A model generated the notes under the pieces. It was not told where the DNA came from and did not search any database. It was given only the letters and a program-made list of their open reading frames with translations. Below are positions 1 through 6,683 of a DNA stretch of 8,658 nt, piece by piece. Every line of letters starts with the position of its first letter. Positions within the stretch are counted from its first letter, which is position 1. The DNA is taken from assembly GCA_964463145.1 (NCBI GenBank), contig CAYXBG010000074.1, forward strand, positions 1-8,658, given 5' to 3'. Both the position numbers and the translations under genes were made by a program. The DNA is from CAYXBG01 sp964463145 (lineage in GTDB: Bacteria; Acidobacteriota; UBA6911; RPQK01; CBDAPI01).

Positions 1-1054
1 TCTCTCGCTTTCCTCTAACAACTATCTTGGCTTAGCCAACCATCCTTCCCTTAAAAAAGCTGCTGTGCAAGCCGTCAAGGAATTAGGCTGTGGGGCAGGA
101 GCATCCCGACTCATTTCCGGAAGTATGCTAGCCCACAAGAAACTAGAAATACGCCTAGCTCAATTCAAAAACACAGAATCCGCTCTAGTTTTCCCAACCG
201 GGTATCACGCTAATTTAGGCACTCTTTCTGCCCTGATGGGACAGGGTGATATCATTTTCAGTGATGCTCTTAATCACGCTAGCATCATCGATGGCTGCCG
301 ACTCTCCGGAGCCAATATCAAGGTCTTTTGCCACAGAGACATGGACCATCTAAAAAAGCTCCTTAAAGAGCATACAGCCTACCGACATCGTTTAATCGTT
401 GTGGATACAGTCTTCAGTATGGACGGAGATATAGCTCCTCTATCTGATATTGTCGAATTAGCTAAAACACATAATGCCTGGGTCATGGTCGATGAAGCTC
501 ATGCCACTGGTGTTTTCGGACCAACTGGGGCAGGTATAGTGGAGAAACTAGGACTGAGCCAGGATATAGATATCCAGATGGGTACACTGGGGAAAGCTTT
601 GGGATCTATGGGTGCTTATGTTGCCGGGAATCATGATCTGATTGAGTGGCTCACCAACAAATCCCGAAGCTTCATTTATACAACCGCTCTCCTACCTTCA
701 GCTGCTGCTACTGCTCTAGCTGCTCTTGAACTGACCCAGAAAGAGCCAATCAGGCGAATTCATCTAATGGAAAATTCCTCCCTTTTAAAGAAAGGCCTCT
801 CCCAGCTCGGATTCAATTTAGGGAATTCCTCCTCACAGATTATCCCAGTTCTAATTGGTTCAGAAAACACTACTCTGTCCCTCCAAGAAGAACTTTTCAA
901 CCGAGGGGTATGGGCACAAGCAGTTCGCCCTCCGACAATTCCAATGGGAACCTCCCGTATTCGATTAACCCCTATGGCCACACACACCAAAGATCAACTA
1001 AAACAAGTTGTAACAGCTTTCTCCGAAGCAGGACGGGCATTAGGAATAATCTAA
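1..1054 (+). CDS. bioF: 8-amino-7-oxononanoate synthase (KAPA synthase), 5' end outside window
   Basis: This PLP enzyme condenses a pimeloyl thioester with L-alanine, releasing CO2, to give 8-amino-7-oxononanoate, the first committed step of the biotin ring pathway. The frame is open from base 2, where it already reads SSNNYLGLANHP, the conserved N-terminal motif of the alpha-oxoamine synthase family. I therefore infer that about 40 residues are missing upstream; the GTG at 65 is internal and is not the start. The glycine-rich GAGASRLISGS segment is typical of BioF rather than of the related 2-amino-3-ketobutyrate ligase. DEAHATGVFG supplies the Asp and His that contact PLP, and the Schiff-base lysine is in GTLGKALGS (codon 593-595). 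The stop codon overlaps the bioA start (TAATG), so translation is probably coupled. The biotin gene neighbours confirm the assignment. The promoter is outside the window. Confidence 0.95.
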   Translation, partial: LSLSSNNYLGLANHPSLKKAAVQAVKELGCGAGASRLISGSMLAHKKLEIRLAQFKNTESALVFPTGYHANLGTLSALMGQGDIIFSDALNHASIIDGCRLSGANIKVFCHRDMDHLKKLLKEHTAYRHRLIVVDTVFSMDGDIAPLSDIVELAKTHNAWVMVDEAHATGVFGPTGAGIVEKLGLSQDIDIQMGTLGKALGSMGAYVAGNHDLIEWLTNKSRSFIYTTALLPSAAATALAALELTQKEPIRRIHLMENSSLLKKGLSQLGFNLGNSSSQIIPVLIGSENTTLSLQEELFNRGVWAQAVRPPTIPMGTSRIRLTPMATHTKDQLKQVVTAFSEAGRALGII

Positions 1055-2421
1055 TGGAATCGGATCTCTACCGCAGACTAAAAGAAGCAGATCATAAATA
1101 CTTATGGCATCCCTTCACACAAATGCAGGAATGGTTAGAAGAGGACCCGCTTATCATCTCTCGAAGCGAAGGCAACTACCTGGTGGATACCCAAGGGAAA
1201 CGATACTTGGACGGGGTTTCCTCGCTTTGGTGTAATTTGCATGGCCATGTTCAACCTGACATCAGTAAAGCCATTTCCAGGCAACTAGAAAAGGTTGCTC
1301 ACTCGACCCTTCTCGGACTGTCCAATATTCCCTCAATCCAACTAGCAGAAAAATTAATCGAAATCACACCTAAGGGATTAACACGCGTCTTTTATTCAGA
1401 TGCTGGAGCAACAGCTGTTGAAGTTTCACTAAAGATGGCATTTCAGTACTGGCAGTTGAAAGGCAATGTGAACAAGATCAAATTTGCTTCACTTGCTAAC
1501 AGCTACCACGGAGATACGCTAGGAGCCATTAATGTCGGCTACTCCAAACTATTTCATCATTATTATCGACCGCTACTGCAAGATAGCCTGAGGCTGACTC
1601 CACCTCACGTGTTCCGTTTCCATAAAGGTATGCCCCACAAGGAATCTATAATGGCAGCAGAAAAGGAAGCGAGGGATATCATAGAGGCCAACCACCGAGA
1701 AATTGCGGCTTTGATTGTTGAACCACTAATCCAGGGTGCCGCCGGCATGTGGACACATTCCATCGAGTACCTATCTATCTTGAGAGATCTATGCAGGGAA
1801 CACAATATACTGTTGATCTGCGATGAAGTGGCTACAGGCTTCGGTCGCACAGGAACTATGTTTGCGTGCGAGCAGGCCGATATTCAGCCGGACCTCCTAT
1901 GCCTGGCAAAAGGTCTCACCGGAGGTTATTTACCACTGGCCGCAACTCTGACCACAGAAAAAATCTTTTCTGCCTTCCTAGCCCCATACAACGAATTCAA
2001 AACTTTTTTTCACGGTCATACATTTACAGGAAACCCCCTAGGCTGTGCGGCAGCTCTTGCAAGCTTGCAAATCTTCCAGGAACAAGATGTTCTCGCCAGA
2101 TTAAAACCTATCCTCAAAAGACTAAAGGATCGCCTTGATTCAGATCTTTCCCAACTAAATCATGTAGCAGATATCCGCCAGCAAGGATTGATGGTTGGGC
2201 TTGAGTTAATGCTCAATCCTGAGAAAAAGATTCCTTATGCAGCAACCGAAAAAACAGGAATTAAAGTCATTTTAGAAGCTCGTAAACGAGGAGTAATTCT
2301 TCGACCTCTAGGCGATGTCATCACACTAATGCCTCCCTTGAGTATCAATGCTAATGAACTAGATATACTTCTGAATGTTACCCGAGATTCAATCGAGGCT
2401 GTCACATGCCAAGCTTCCTAA
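1054..2421 (+). CDS. bioA: adenosylmethionine--8-amino-7-oxononanoate aminotransferase (DAPA synthase)
   Basis: This class III PLP aminotransferase converts KAPA to 7,8-diaminononanoate, normally with S-adenosylmethionine as amino donor. I chose the ATG at 1054, which overlaps the bioF stop and has TAGGA 8 nt upstream. It gives 455 residues, near the family length. The frame stays open back to 910, but starting there would overlap bioF by 145 nt and add unrelated sequence. Visible landmarks are LWHPFTQM near the N-terminus (17-24), the SDAGATAVEVSLK cofactor-phosphate region (115-127), YHGD (151-154, matching E. coli Tyr144/Asp147), CDEVATGFGRTG with the PLP-N1 aspartate D257, the Schiff-base lysine K286 in CLAKGLTGGY, and ILRPLGDVITLMPP with R417 in the place of the substrate-carboxylate arginine. 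The gene overlaps bioD by 16 nt. Use of SAM rather than lysine as donor is inferred from the family and not visible. Confidence 0.95.
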   Translation: MESDLYRRLKEADHKYLWHPFTQMQEWLEEDPLIISRSEGNYLVDTQGKRYLDGVSSLWCNLHGHVQPDISKAISRQLEKVAHSTLLGLSNIPSIQLAEKLIEITPKGLTRVFYSDAGATAVEVSLKMAFQYWQLKGNVNKIKFASLANSYHGDTLGAINVGYSKLFHHYYRPLLQDSLRLTPPHVFRFHKGMPHKESIMAAEKEARDIIEANHREIAALIVEPLIQGAAGMWTHSIEYLSILRDLCREHNILLICDEVATGFGRTGTMFACEQADIQPDLLCLAKGLTGGYLPLAATLTTEKIFSAFLAPYNEFKTFFHGHTFTGNPLGCAAALASLQIFQEQDVLARLKPILKRLKDRLDSDLSQLNHVADIRQQGLMVGLELMLNPEKKIPYAATEKTGIKVILEARKRGVILRPLGDVITLMPPLSINANELDILLNVTRDSIEAVTCQAS

Positions 2422-3143
2422 TAACTGGAACCGACACCGGCATTGGAAAAACTCTTGTAGGCTGCGGGATTGCATCTGCCCTCACAGAAAGGGGACAGAA
2501 AGTAGGCGTACTGAAACCGGTCGAGACTGGTTGCGAAGTACTCGACAATGGAGATCTTTACCCCAGCGACGCTATGCTGCTAGCAAGTTATGCTAGTTCC
2601 TCAGCCCCCCTACACCAGATCTGTCCTTTTCGTTATGAGCTGCCTCTAGCCCCTTACGCTGCGGCCAAACTGGAAAAAAACCCTATCCATCCAGAAAAAA
2701 TAAAGGCCCATTTCGGAAATCACACTTGTGACTACGAGCTGGTGATAGTCGAAGGAGCCGGAGGACTCTTAGTACCGATAACTACGACTTATACATTTGC
2801 TGATTTAGCAATGGATCTACGGATCCCAACCCTGGTAGTGGTAGGCTCGCGACTCGGAGCTCTTAACCATGCCCTTTTAACATTTCACTACCTCAGAGCC
2901 TACTCTATACCGATACTCGGCTATGTTCTAAACCATCCCACTTCGACCTCGAATGCATCTATCCAAACCAATCCACAATCCTTATCCGAACTGACGGATG
3001 TCCCCTGCCTTGGTATTCTTCCTTTTCTAGATCTCACCGGAGATTTAGAAAAGGATCGTCCTGTAATCCGAAATGCAGCGATCAATTGTCTTGATTTGCC
3101 AAAACTACTTAAAAGAATTGACCCGGGTTTCGAAACAAAGTAA
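2406..3143 (+). CDS. bioD: ATP-dependent dethiobiotin synthetase
   Basis: BioD closes the ureido ring of dethiobiotin from 7,8-diaminononanoate, CO2 and ATP. The 245-residue product begins MPSFLITGTDTGIGKT, with the family P-loop GTDTGIGKT at 8-16 and catalytic K15/T16. Other landmarks are KPVETGC (37-43, the conserved Lys37), SDAMLL (54-59), and VEGAGGLLVP (115-124) with the Mg-binding Glu116. VVGSRLGALNHALLT (145-159) matches the VVGxKLGxxNHAxLT segment of characterised BioD proteins. The ATG at 2406 lies inside the end of bioA (16-nt overlap) and has a CGAGG ribosome site 7 nt upstream within the bioA coding sequence, so co-translation is likely. Length and motifs are normal. The closest alternative would be a CobQ/MinD-like P-loop protein, but the motifs and neighbours exclude it. 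Confidence 0.95.
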   Translation: MPSFLITGTDTGIGKTLVGCGIASALTERGQKVGVLKPVETGCEVLDNGDLYPSDAMLLASYASSSAPLHQICPFRYELPLAPYAAAKLEKNPIHPEKIKAHFGNHTCDYELVIVEGAGGLLVPITTTYTFADLAMDLRIPTLVVVGSRLGALNHALLTFHYLRAYSIPILGYVLNHPTSTSNASIQTNPQSLSELTDVPCLGILPFLDLTGDLEKDRPVIRNAAINCLDLPKLLKRIDPGFETK

Positions 3144-3150
3144 AGAGGAG
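3144..3150 (+). promoter_or_regulatory. strong ribosome binding site that fixes the bioB start
   Basis: AGAGGAG directly follows the bioD stop and lies 6 nt before the ATG at 3157. It is the best Shine-Dalgarno match in the operon. It supports 3157 over the further-upstream in-frame ATG at 3073, which lies inside bioD. Confidence 0.8.
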
Positions 3151-3156
3151 CATCCA

Positions 3157-4134
3157 ATGAAAGACTTTTCCAATCTGGCCCGAAAATCAATTACAGGAGA
3201 ATCCTTGACACGAAAGGAATCCCATCAAGTTCTAAACACCAAAGAAGAAGACCTACAGTCCCTCCTTGATGCATCGCTGCAAGTAAGGCAAAAGTTCTTC
3301 GGGCGCAAGGTAAAAATATGCCTACTCCAGAACGCTCAAAGTGGAATCTGTCCCGAAGATTGTCACTACTGCTCACAATCTGCAATCTCAAAAGCCTCAA
3401 TTGACAAATACCGCTTGCTCTCAATTGATCAGTTGCGTGACGGAGCACAAAAAGCAGTATCTGGCGGTGCAAAACGCTACTGCATGGTCATGAGTGCAAA
3501 AGGCCCTAAAAAGCGTGATATCGAACACATGAGCGAAGCTGTCCGACAGATAAAGAGAGAATTCCCCCACCTCGAAATCTGCGTTTCTCTGGGAATCATG
3601 GACGAGGATCAAGCCAGAGAACTCAAAAAGGCCGGCGTAGGGTGGGTAAATCACAACCTCAATACAAGCCGACGTATGTATCCCAAGATTTGCACTACTC
3701 ATACTTACGACGACCGGATAGAGACCATTCTTAACGTTAAAAAAGCCGGCTTATTGAGTTGTTGCGGTGGAATCTTGGGAATGGGGGAGAATGATGATGA
3801 CATCGTAGAACTAGCTTATGCACTCCGAAGACTGGAAATAGACTCTATCCCGGTAAATTTCTTGAATCCTATCCCCGGCACACCACTTTCCAAGCAACCT
3901 CAAATAGATCCCAAACGTGGGCTGAAGGCACTTTGTTTAATGCGTTTGCTCAATCCGAAAAGTGAAATCCGTATGGCCGCTGGACGTGAACTTTACATGG
4001 AAGATCAAGGTGCACGAGTGTTCTACCCAGCTAATTCGATCTTCGTGGAAGGCTACCTGACCACACCAGGACAGCAGGCCAATGAAGCCCGCAGACTCAT
4101 CAGAGAGTCAGGTTTCGAGGTCGAAGAAGGATGA
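3157..4134 (+). CDS. bioB: biotin synthase (radical SAM)
   Basis: BioB inserts sulfur into dethiobiotin to make biotin, using a SAM-cleaving [4Fe-4S] cluster and an auxiliary [2Fe-2S] cluster as sulfur donor. The product is 325 residues, the usual length. The radical-SAM motif is CPEDCHYC, with C65, C69 and C72. The auxiliary-cluster ligands can all be placed by comparison with E. coli Cys97/Cys128/Cys188/Arg260: C109 in KRYCMVMSA, C142 in LEICVSLG, C202 in LSCCGGILG, and R272 in IRMAAGRE. A second cysteine, C203, sits beside C202 where E. coli has serine. NHNLNTS (166-172) has Asn where E. coli has Asp155, a variant I recall from Bacillus-type BioB. The gene starts 13 nt after bioD and is the last gene of the operon. 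No convincing intrinsic terminator follows, and the next gene is convergent. Confidence 0.97.
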   Translation: MKDFSNLARKSITGESLTRKESHQVLNTKEEDLQSLLDASLQVRQKFFGRKVKICLLQNAQSGICPEDCHYCSQSAISKASIDKYRLLSIDQLRDGAQKAVSGGAKRYCMVMSAKGPKKRDIEHMSEAVRQIKREFPHLEICVSLGIMDEDQARELKKAGVGWVNHNLNTSRRMYPKICTTHTYDDRIETILNVKKAGLLSCCGGILGMGENDDDIVELAYALRRLEIDSIPVNFLNPIPGTPLSKQPQIDPKRGLKALCLMRLLNPKSEIRMAAGRELYMEDQGARVFYPANSIFVEGYLTTPGQQANEARRLIRESGFEVEEG

Positions 4135-4238
4135 AAATCCCCGTAAACGAATTTCCCTGAAGATACTTAAGGGACAAAACCTAATTCATTACATGAAGTA
4201 AGTTTTCAGCCATGAATCCAAAAAATACTATGTGAAAG

Positions 4239-4870
4239 TCAGTAAAGATTTTCACGATAATCTTCTTCTACCATTTCCTCGGTCTCGGAAATCTCTTCTT
4301 GAGTAGTTGGCGCATCAGGATCGGCGGTCTGTTCAAGAATAATTCTAGCTAGGCTAGGCATCTCTTTCCGATCTCTCTGACTATTAGGATCCCATAACCT
4401 CGATCTCTTGAGAGCCTTTCCACAATGAAAAAACACTTCTTCCACAGTCAACCTTAACGCCAATTTGGGAGTCCGGCCAGCCACGACACACCTTGACAGA
4501 ATCCCCGCATCAGTCGTTATATTAACGGCTCCATTTACTCGTAGGGTCTCATCGAATCCAGGAATCAAAAAAAGCACACCGGCCCTTGGCATTTCCAATA
4601 TACGCTCCATGGAATCAGCCACATTGTTCCCGGGCCGCTCAGGTATGATCAGTNNNNNNNNNNATCGTCCAAAACTTGCACGAACCCTGGGGGGTCTCCC
4701 CTGGGAGAGACAGTAGCTTCTCCCTGCTTAGACATAGTCGCCAGACAAAGAAAAGGTGACAGAGAAATGAATTTCCTGCAGTGGGCATCCAAAGTACTCC
4801 CCACTTTACGTAGCGATATAGGTATTGGCGGATCCAATATCTCACGCAACGCACTCTCAGTTTCGATCAT
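4239..4870 (-). CDS. PPOX-class FMN-dependent protein (DR_2398-like pyridoxamine-phosphate-oxidase family), interrupted by an assembly gap
   Basis: This is one gene in two readable halves either side of the N run at 4654-4663. The N-terminal half reads LDAHCRKFISLSPFLCLAT and then SPRGDPPGFVQVLDD (55-69). After the gap the protein continues LIIPERPGNN and MPRAGVLFLIPGFDETLRVNG. These are the split-barrel, FMN-binding signatures of the PPOX family called DR_2398 or MSMEG_1061-like; the exact substrate of this group is not known to me. The halves are out of frame with exactly 10 Ns, so the gap length must be wrong. With two missing residues the protein would be about 208 aa, normal for the family. 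I chose the ATG at 4870 because AAAGAGG lies 5 nt upstream and MIETESALREIL resembles the usual N-terminus. The ATG at 4888 is in frame but has no clear ribosome site. The C-terminus is acidic. The gene lies downstream of tRNA-Lys on the same strand and is convergent with bioB. Confidence 0.85.
4654..4663. other. assembly gap (10 Ns) inside the PPOX gene
   Basis: Ten consecutive Ns interrupt an otherwise intact reading frame. The flanking frames fit together only if the true number of missing bases is 2 modulo 3 (5, 8, 11 and so on), so 10 is probably a scaffolding placeholder. A GGGG-TCT-CCCC hairpin-forming stretch lies about 30 nt away (4691-4701), which might have contributed to the break. 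Confidence 0.95.
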
Positions 4871-4875
4871 GCAGG

Positions 4876-4882
4876 CCTCTTT
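4876..4882 (-). promoter_or_regulatory. ribosome binding site deciding the PPOX gene start
   Basis: AAAGAGG on the minus strand ends 5 nt before the ATG at 4870. The in-frame ATG at 4888 is preceded by AGAATCACGCT, with no Shine-Dalgarno match, so the downstream start is preferred. Confidence 0.6.
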
Positions 4883-4940
4883 ATCCATAGCGTGATTCTA
4901 CTATATTCATCAAGAAGAGCTGAGTACACACTTACAATAA

Positions 4941-5017
4941 TGGTGAGCCGCGCTGGACTCGAACCAGCGACCCTCTGCTTAAAAGGCAGATGCTCTAACC
5001 AACTGAGCTAGCGGCCC
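4941..5017 (-). tRNA. tRNA-Lys (anticodon UUU), 3' CCA encoded
   Basis: The minus strand folds into a complete 77-nt cloverleaf. The acceptor GGGCCGC pairs with GCGGCTC, with one G-U at pair 2-71. The D arm is GCTCAGTTGGTTAGAGC. The anticodon stem TCTGC/GCAGA encloses the loop CTTTTAA, which places TTT at positions 34-36, the lysine anticodon. The T arm GCTGG/CCAGC encloses TTCGAGT. The discriminator is A and the CCA is encoded. No pairing defects are seen. The PPOX gene follows on the same strand about 70 nt later and could share a transcript, but a separate promoter between them is not excluded. No integrase or direct repeat marks this tRNA as an attachment site. Confidence 0.98.
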
Positions 5018-5074
5018 ACCGTCACGTCCGGCCTTGGTACAAAAAGACGTACACTCGACCGGATCAAGAGGGAG

Positions 5075-5105
5075 ATTCTAGCAGACGATTCCCTTCGGAT
5101 GCCAG
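5075..5105 (-). promoter_or_regulatory. candidate promoter for tRNA-Lys
   Basis: On the minus strand TGCTAGAAT (5083-5075) is an extended -10 element, with five of six bases matching TATAAT after a TGn. A CTGGCA (5105-5100) resembles a -35 box, but its 19-nt spacing is long. Transcription would begin near 5068, giving a leader of about 50 nt before the mature tRNA. Only the -10 element is convincing. Confidence 0.35.
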
Positions 5106-5185
5106 ACAGGAAAAGCAACTACACGCACTTTCGATTTTCTTCAAACGACGTGATCGTAATCAAAGGCAGTCTAATCACGACAATC

Positions 5186-5194
5186 TGATACAAT
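5186..5194 (+). promoter_or_regulatory. candidate promoter for the thioesterase-exonuclease-AsmA cluster
   Basis: TGATACAAT is a TGn extended -10 with TACAAT (five of six matches to TATAAT). I see no recognisable -35 hexamer at 16-18 nt upstream. Transcription would start near 5201, about 97 nt before the GTG start of the first gene. This is a weak call based on one element. Confidence 0.3.
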
Positions 5195-5297
5195 ATTTCC
5201 TAAATTCAAGTCCTGGACACTATGTATCTCTTCGGGAATCGGATACTTAGACTGTGTAAAAAAATCCACAATACCTGTTAAGATCTATGGGGATACT

Positions 5298-5744
5298 GTG
5301 AGTAATTCAAGGAGCGCACCCGCCAACCGAGAGGATTTCCACCACTGGACAAAACTAAAAGTTCGGTGGGGAGATACAGACGCACTCGGACATGTAAACA
5401 ATTCAAATTACTTCTCTTACATGGAAGTGGGCCGCTTATCTTACATGGCAGACTTAGGTCATTTGCGCCTTCTGCAGGATAAAAAAACCGGACCTGTACT
5501 TGCTCATATTGAATGTGATTTCAGGCAAGAAATTAAATACCCCTCCTCACTGCAAATCGGTACACGTGTCACTGAGTTACGAAATCGTAGCTATGTCATG
5601 CAACATGGGATTTTTCTGGATACTCAAGAATCTTCAATAGCAGATGGTTCATCAGTTATCGTGTGGATCGATTACTCTCTAAAGAAAGCACTCCCATTAC
5701 CCGACACCATAAGAGCCGATATAAAACTATTCGATCGGCTTTAG
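5298..5744 (+). CDS. acyl-CoA thioesterase, hot-dog fold (4HBT/YbgC-like)
   Basis: A cytoplasmic single-domain hot-dog protein of 148 residues, the normal family size. It probably hydrolyses an acyl-CoA thioester; the acyl group cannot be read from the sequence. The signature VRWGDTDALGHVNNSNYFSY (22-41) is the 4-hydroxybenzoyl-CoA thioesterase motif. D28, the second Asp of GDTD, aligns with catalytic Asp17 of the Pseudomonas enzyme, and HVNN at 32-35 is the usual continuation. IECDFRQEIKYPSSLQIGTRV is the expected central strand region. The start is GTG at 5298 with GGGGA about 5 nt upstream, and no in-frame ATG lies nearby upstream. A four-codon ATG frame at 5287 ends in a TGA that overlaps this GTG. 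The exonuclease gene begins 10 nt after the stop, suggesting co-transcription, though I know of no functional link. Confidence 0.85.
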   Translation: MSNSRSAPANREDFHHWTKLKVRWGDTDALGHVNNSNYFSYMEVGRLSYMADLGHLRLLQDKKTGPVLAHIECDFRQEIKYPSSLQIGTRVTELRNRSYVMQHGIFLDTQESSIADGSSVIVWIDYSLKKALPLPDTIRADIKLFDRL

Positions 5745-5754
5745 GGACGCAGAA

Positions 5755-6648
5755 ATGCACAGCTTAAAAGCAGACCTGGAATTGCATCTCCTGGACGGAA
5801 CCTATGAGCTTTTTCGATCTTTTTACGGATCTCCTAAAAAAACCTTTCAAGGGAACGAAATAGGTGCCGCAGTCACCTTTCTCAGGAGCCTACTGAGATT
5901 TTTACGCCTATCGAAAGCAACTCACGTTGCCTGCGCTTTCGATAGGACTATTCATTCATTCCGTAACGAATTATTCAAAAATTACAAAACTGGGGAGGGA
6001 GTAGACCCTCAAATACAACAACAGTTCCTACTCGCTGAAAAAGCTGCACGAGCCGTAGGAATAGTAGTCTGGCCAATGACCCATTTTGAAGCAGATGATG
6101 CCCTAGCATCAGCTGCAAAAAAATGGGAAAACAATCCTCGGATATCTCGTATCCTGATTTGCACACCTGACAAGGACCTCGCCCAATGCGTTAATGAAAC
6201 CGTTGCTTGTTTCGACCGCCGAAATGAACAGATACTCGACTTAGAAGGGGTGATGAAAAAATTTGGCGTCGTCCCAGAATCTATCCCTGATTTACTGGGT
6301 CTTATGGGAGATGTCCCTGACGGAATCCCTGGCATTCGTGGTTGGGGAAGAAAATCTTCATCGATAGTTCTTTCTCACTATATCCACCTGGAGAACATCC
6401 CTAGAGAATCCTCTGATTGGAAAGTTTCAGTCCGGGGCTCCGAAAGATTGAGCAAAAATCTACGGGATTCTTGGGAGAACGCACTCCTTTATCGTCAACT
6501 AGCCACCTTACGGCGAGATGTCCCTCTTGCAGAAGAACTGGATGATCTGAAGTGGAAAGGTGTCTGTAGAGAAAAGTTTTCAGACCTATGTAAAGAACTA
6601 GGAATCTCTGACTTAGAAAAGTCAGTACCCCGCTGGGACGACAGCTAG
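5755..6648 (+). CDS. free-standing 5'-3' exonuclease (FEN-like, PolA N-terminal domain family)
   Basis: This is a structure-specific 5' nuclease homologous to the N-terminal domain of DNA polymerase I, which removes RNA primers and 5' flaps. At 297 residues it consists of the nuclease domain only, with a clean stop and no polymerase or 3'-5' exonuclease domain. All expected metal-binding acids are visible: D14 in LLDGTYELFRSFY, D63 in AFDRTIHSFRNELFKNYK, E112/D114/D115 in EADD, D139/D141 in TPDKD, and D186/D189 in GDVPDGIPG. R70 and K78 match conserved phosphate-contacting residues. The helix-3-turn-helix reads GIPGIRGWGRKSSS, where the common GDxxDNIPG has Gly in place of Asn. The ATG at 5755 has AGGGA 7 nt upstream and lies 10 nt after the thioesterase. 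It could supplement a full-length PolA elsewhere in the genome. The xni/ExoIX subgroup is possible but not assigned. Confidence 0.88.
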   Translation: MHSLKADLELHLLDGTYELFRSFYGSPKKTFQGNEIGAAVTFLRSLLRFLRLSKATHVACAFDRTIHSFRNELFKNYKTGEGVDPQIQQQFLLAEKAARAVGIVVWPMTHFEADDALASAAKKWENNPRISRILICTPDKDLAQCVNETVACFDRRNEQILDLEGVMKKFGVVPESIPDLLGLMGDVPDGIPGIRGWGRKSSSIVLSHYIHLENIPRESSDWKVSVRGSERLSKNLRDSWENALLYRQLATLRRDVPLAEELDDLKWKGVCREKFSDLCKELGISDLEKSVPRWDDS

Positions 6649-6683
6649 CAAAAGGTTTAAGATGGGCAAAGGATCACACACCA

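Larger units (their letters stand above)
5018..5297. other. divergent intergenic region between tRNA-Lys and the thioesterase gene
   Basis: About 280 nt with no supported gene. It separates minus-strand transcription (tRNA and PPOX gene) from plus-strand transcription (the thioesterase cluster) and should hold a promoter for each; the best candidates are listed separately. The longest start-to-stop frame I saw is 29 codons at 5099-5188 (plus), with no convincing ribosome site and no family resemblance. I see no repeat, riboswitch fold or second tRNA here. Confidence 0.6.

Noticed and set aside
910..1053. Possible N-terminal extension of bioA starting at 910
   Set aside because: It would overlap bioF by 145 nt, and its serine- and asparagine-rich translation has no BioA similarity. 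The ATG at 1054 has a ribosome site and gives the normal N-terminus.
3073..3156. Possible upstream start for bioB at 3073
   Set aside because: It lies inside bioD, and the strong AGAGGAG sits just before 3157, which gives the usual BioB length.
4154..4174. TCCCT...AGGGA inverted repeat after bioB as a terminator
   Set aside because: Only 5 pairs with an 11-nt loop and no T-run on either strand.
4232..4256. GTGAAA...TTTCAC inverted repeat at the end of the PPOX gene as a terminator
   Set aside because: AT-rich 6-bp stem with a loop of about 12 nt. On the minus strand the T-run (ATTTTTT) begins several bases after the stem, so it is too weak to annotate.
4685..4705. Repeated CCCTGGG and the GGGG-TCT-CCCC hairpin as a regulatory element
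   Set aside because: It encodes the conserved SPRGDPPGF motif of the PPOX protein, so coding constraint explains it.
4465..4716. Plus-strand frame running through the N gap
   Set aside because: It is the complement of the PPOX gene, contains the Ns, and has no protein-family resemblance.
4941..5017. tRNA-Lys as an integration site for a mobile element
   Set aside because: No integrase, no duplicated tRNA 3' end and no foreign-looking genes are present in the window.
5099..5188. 29-codon plus-strand frame in the intergenic region
   Set aside because: No clear ribosome site, no recognisable family, and a length easily expected by chance.
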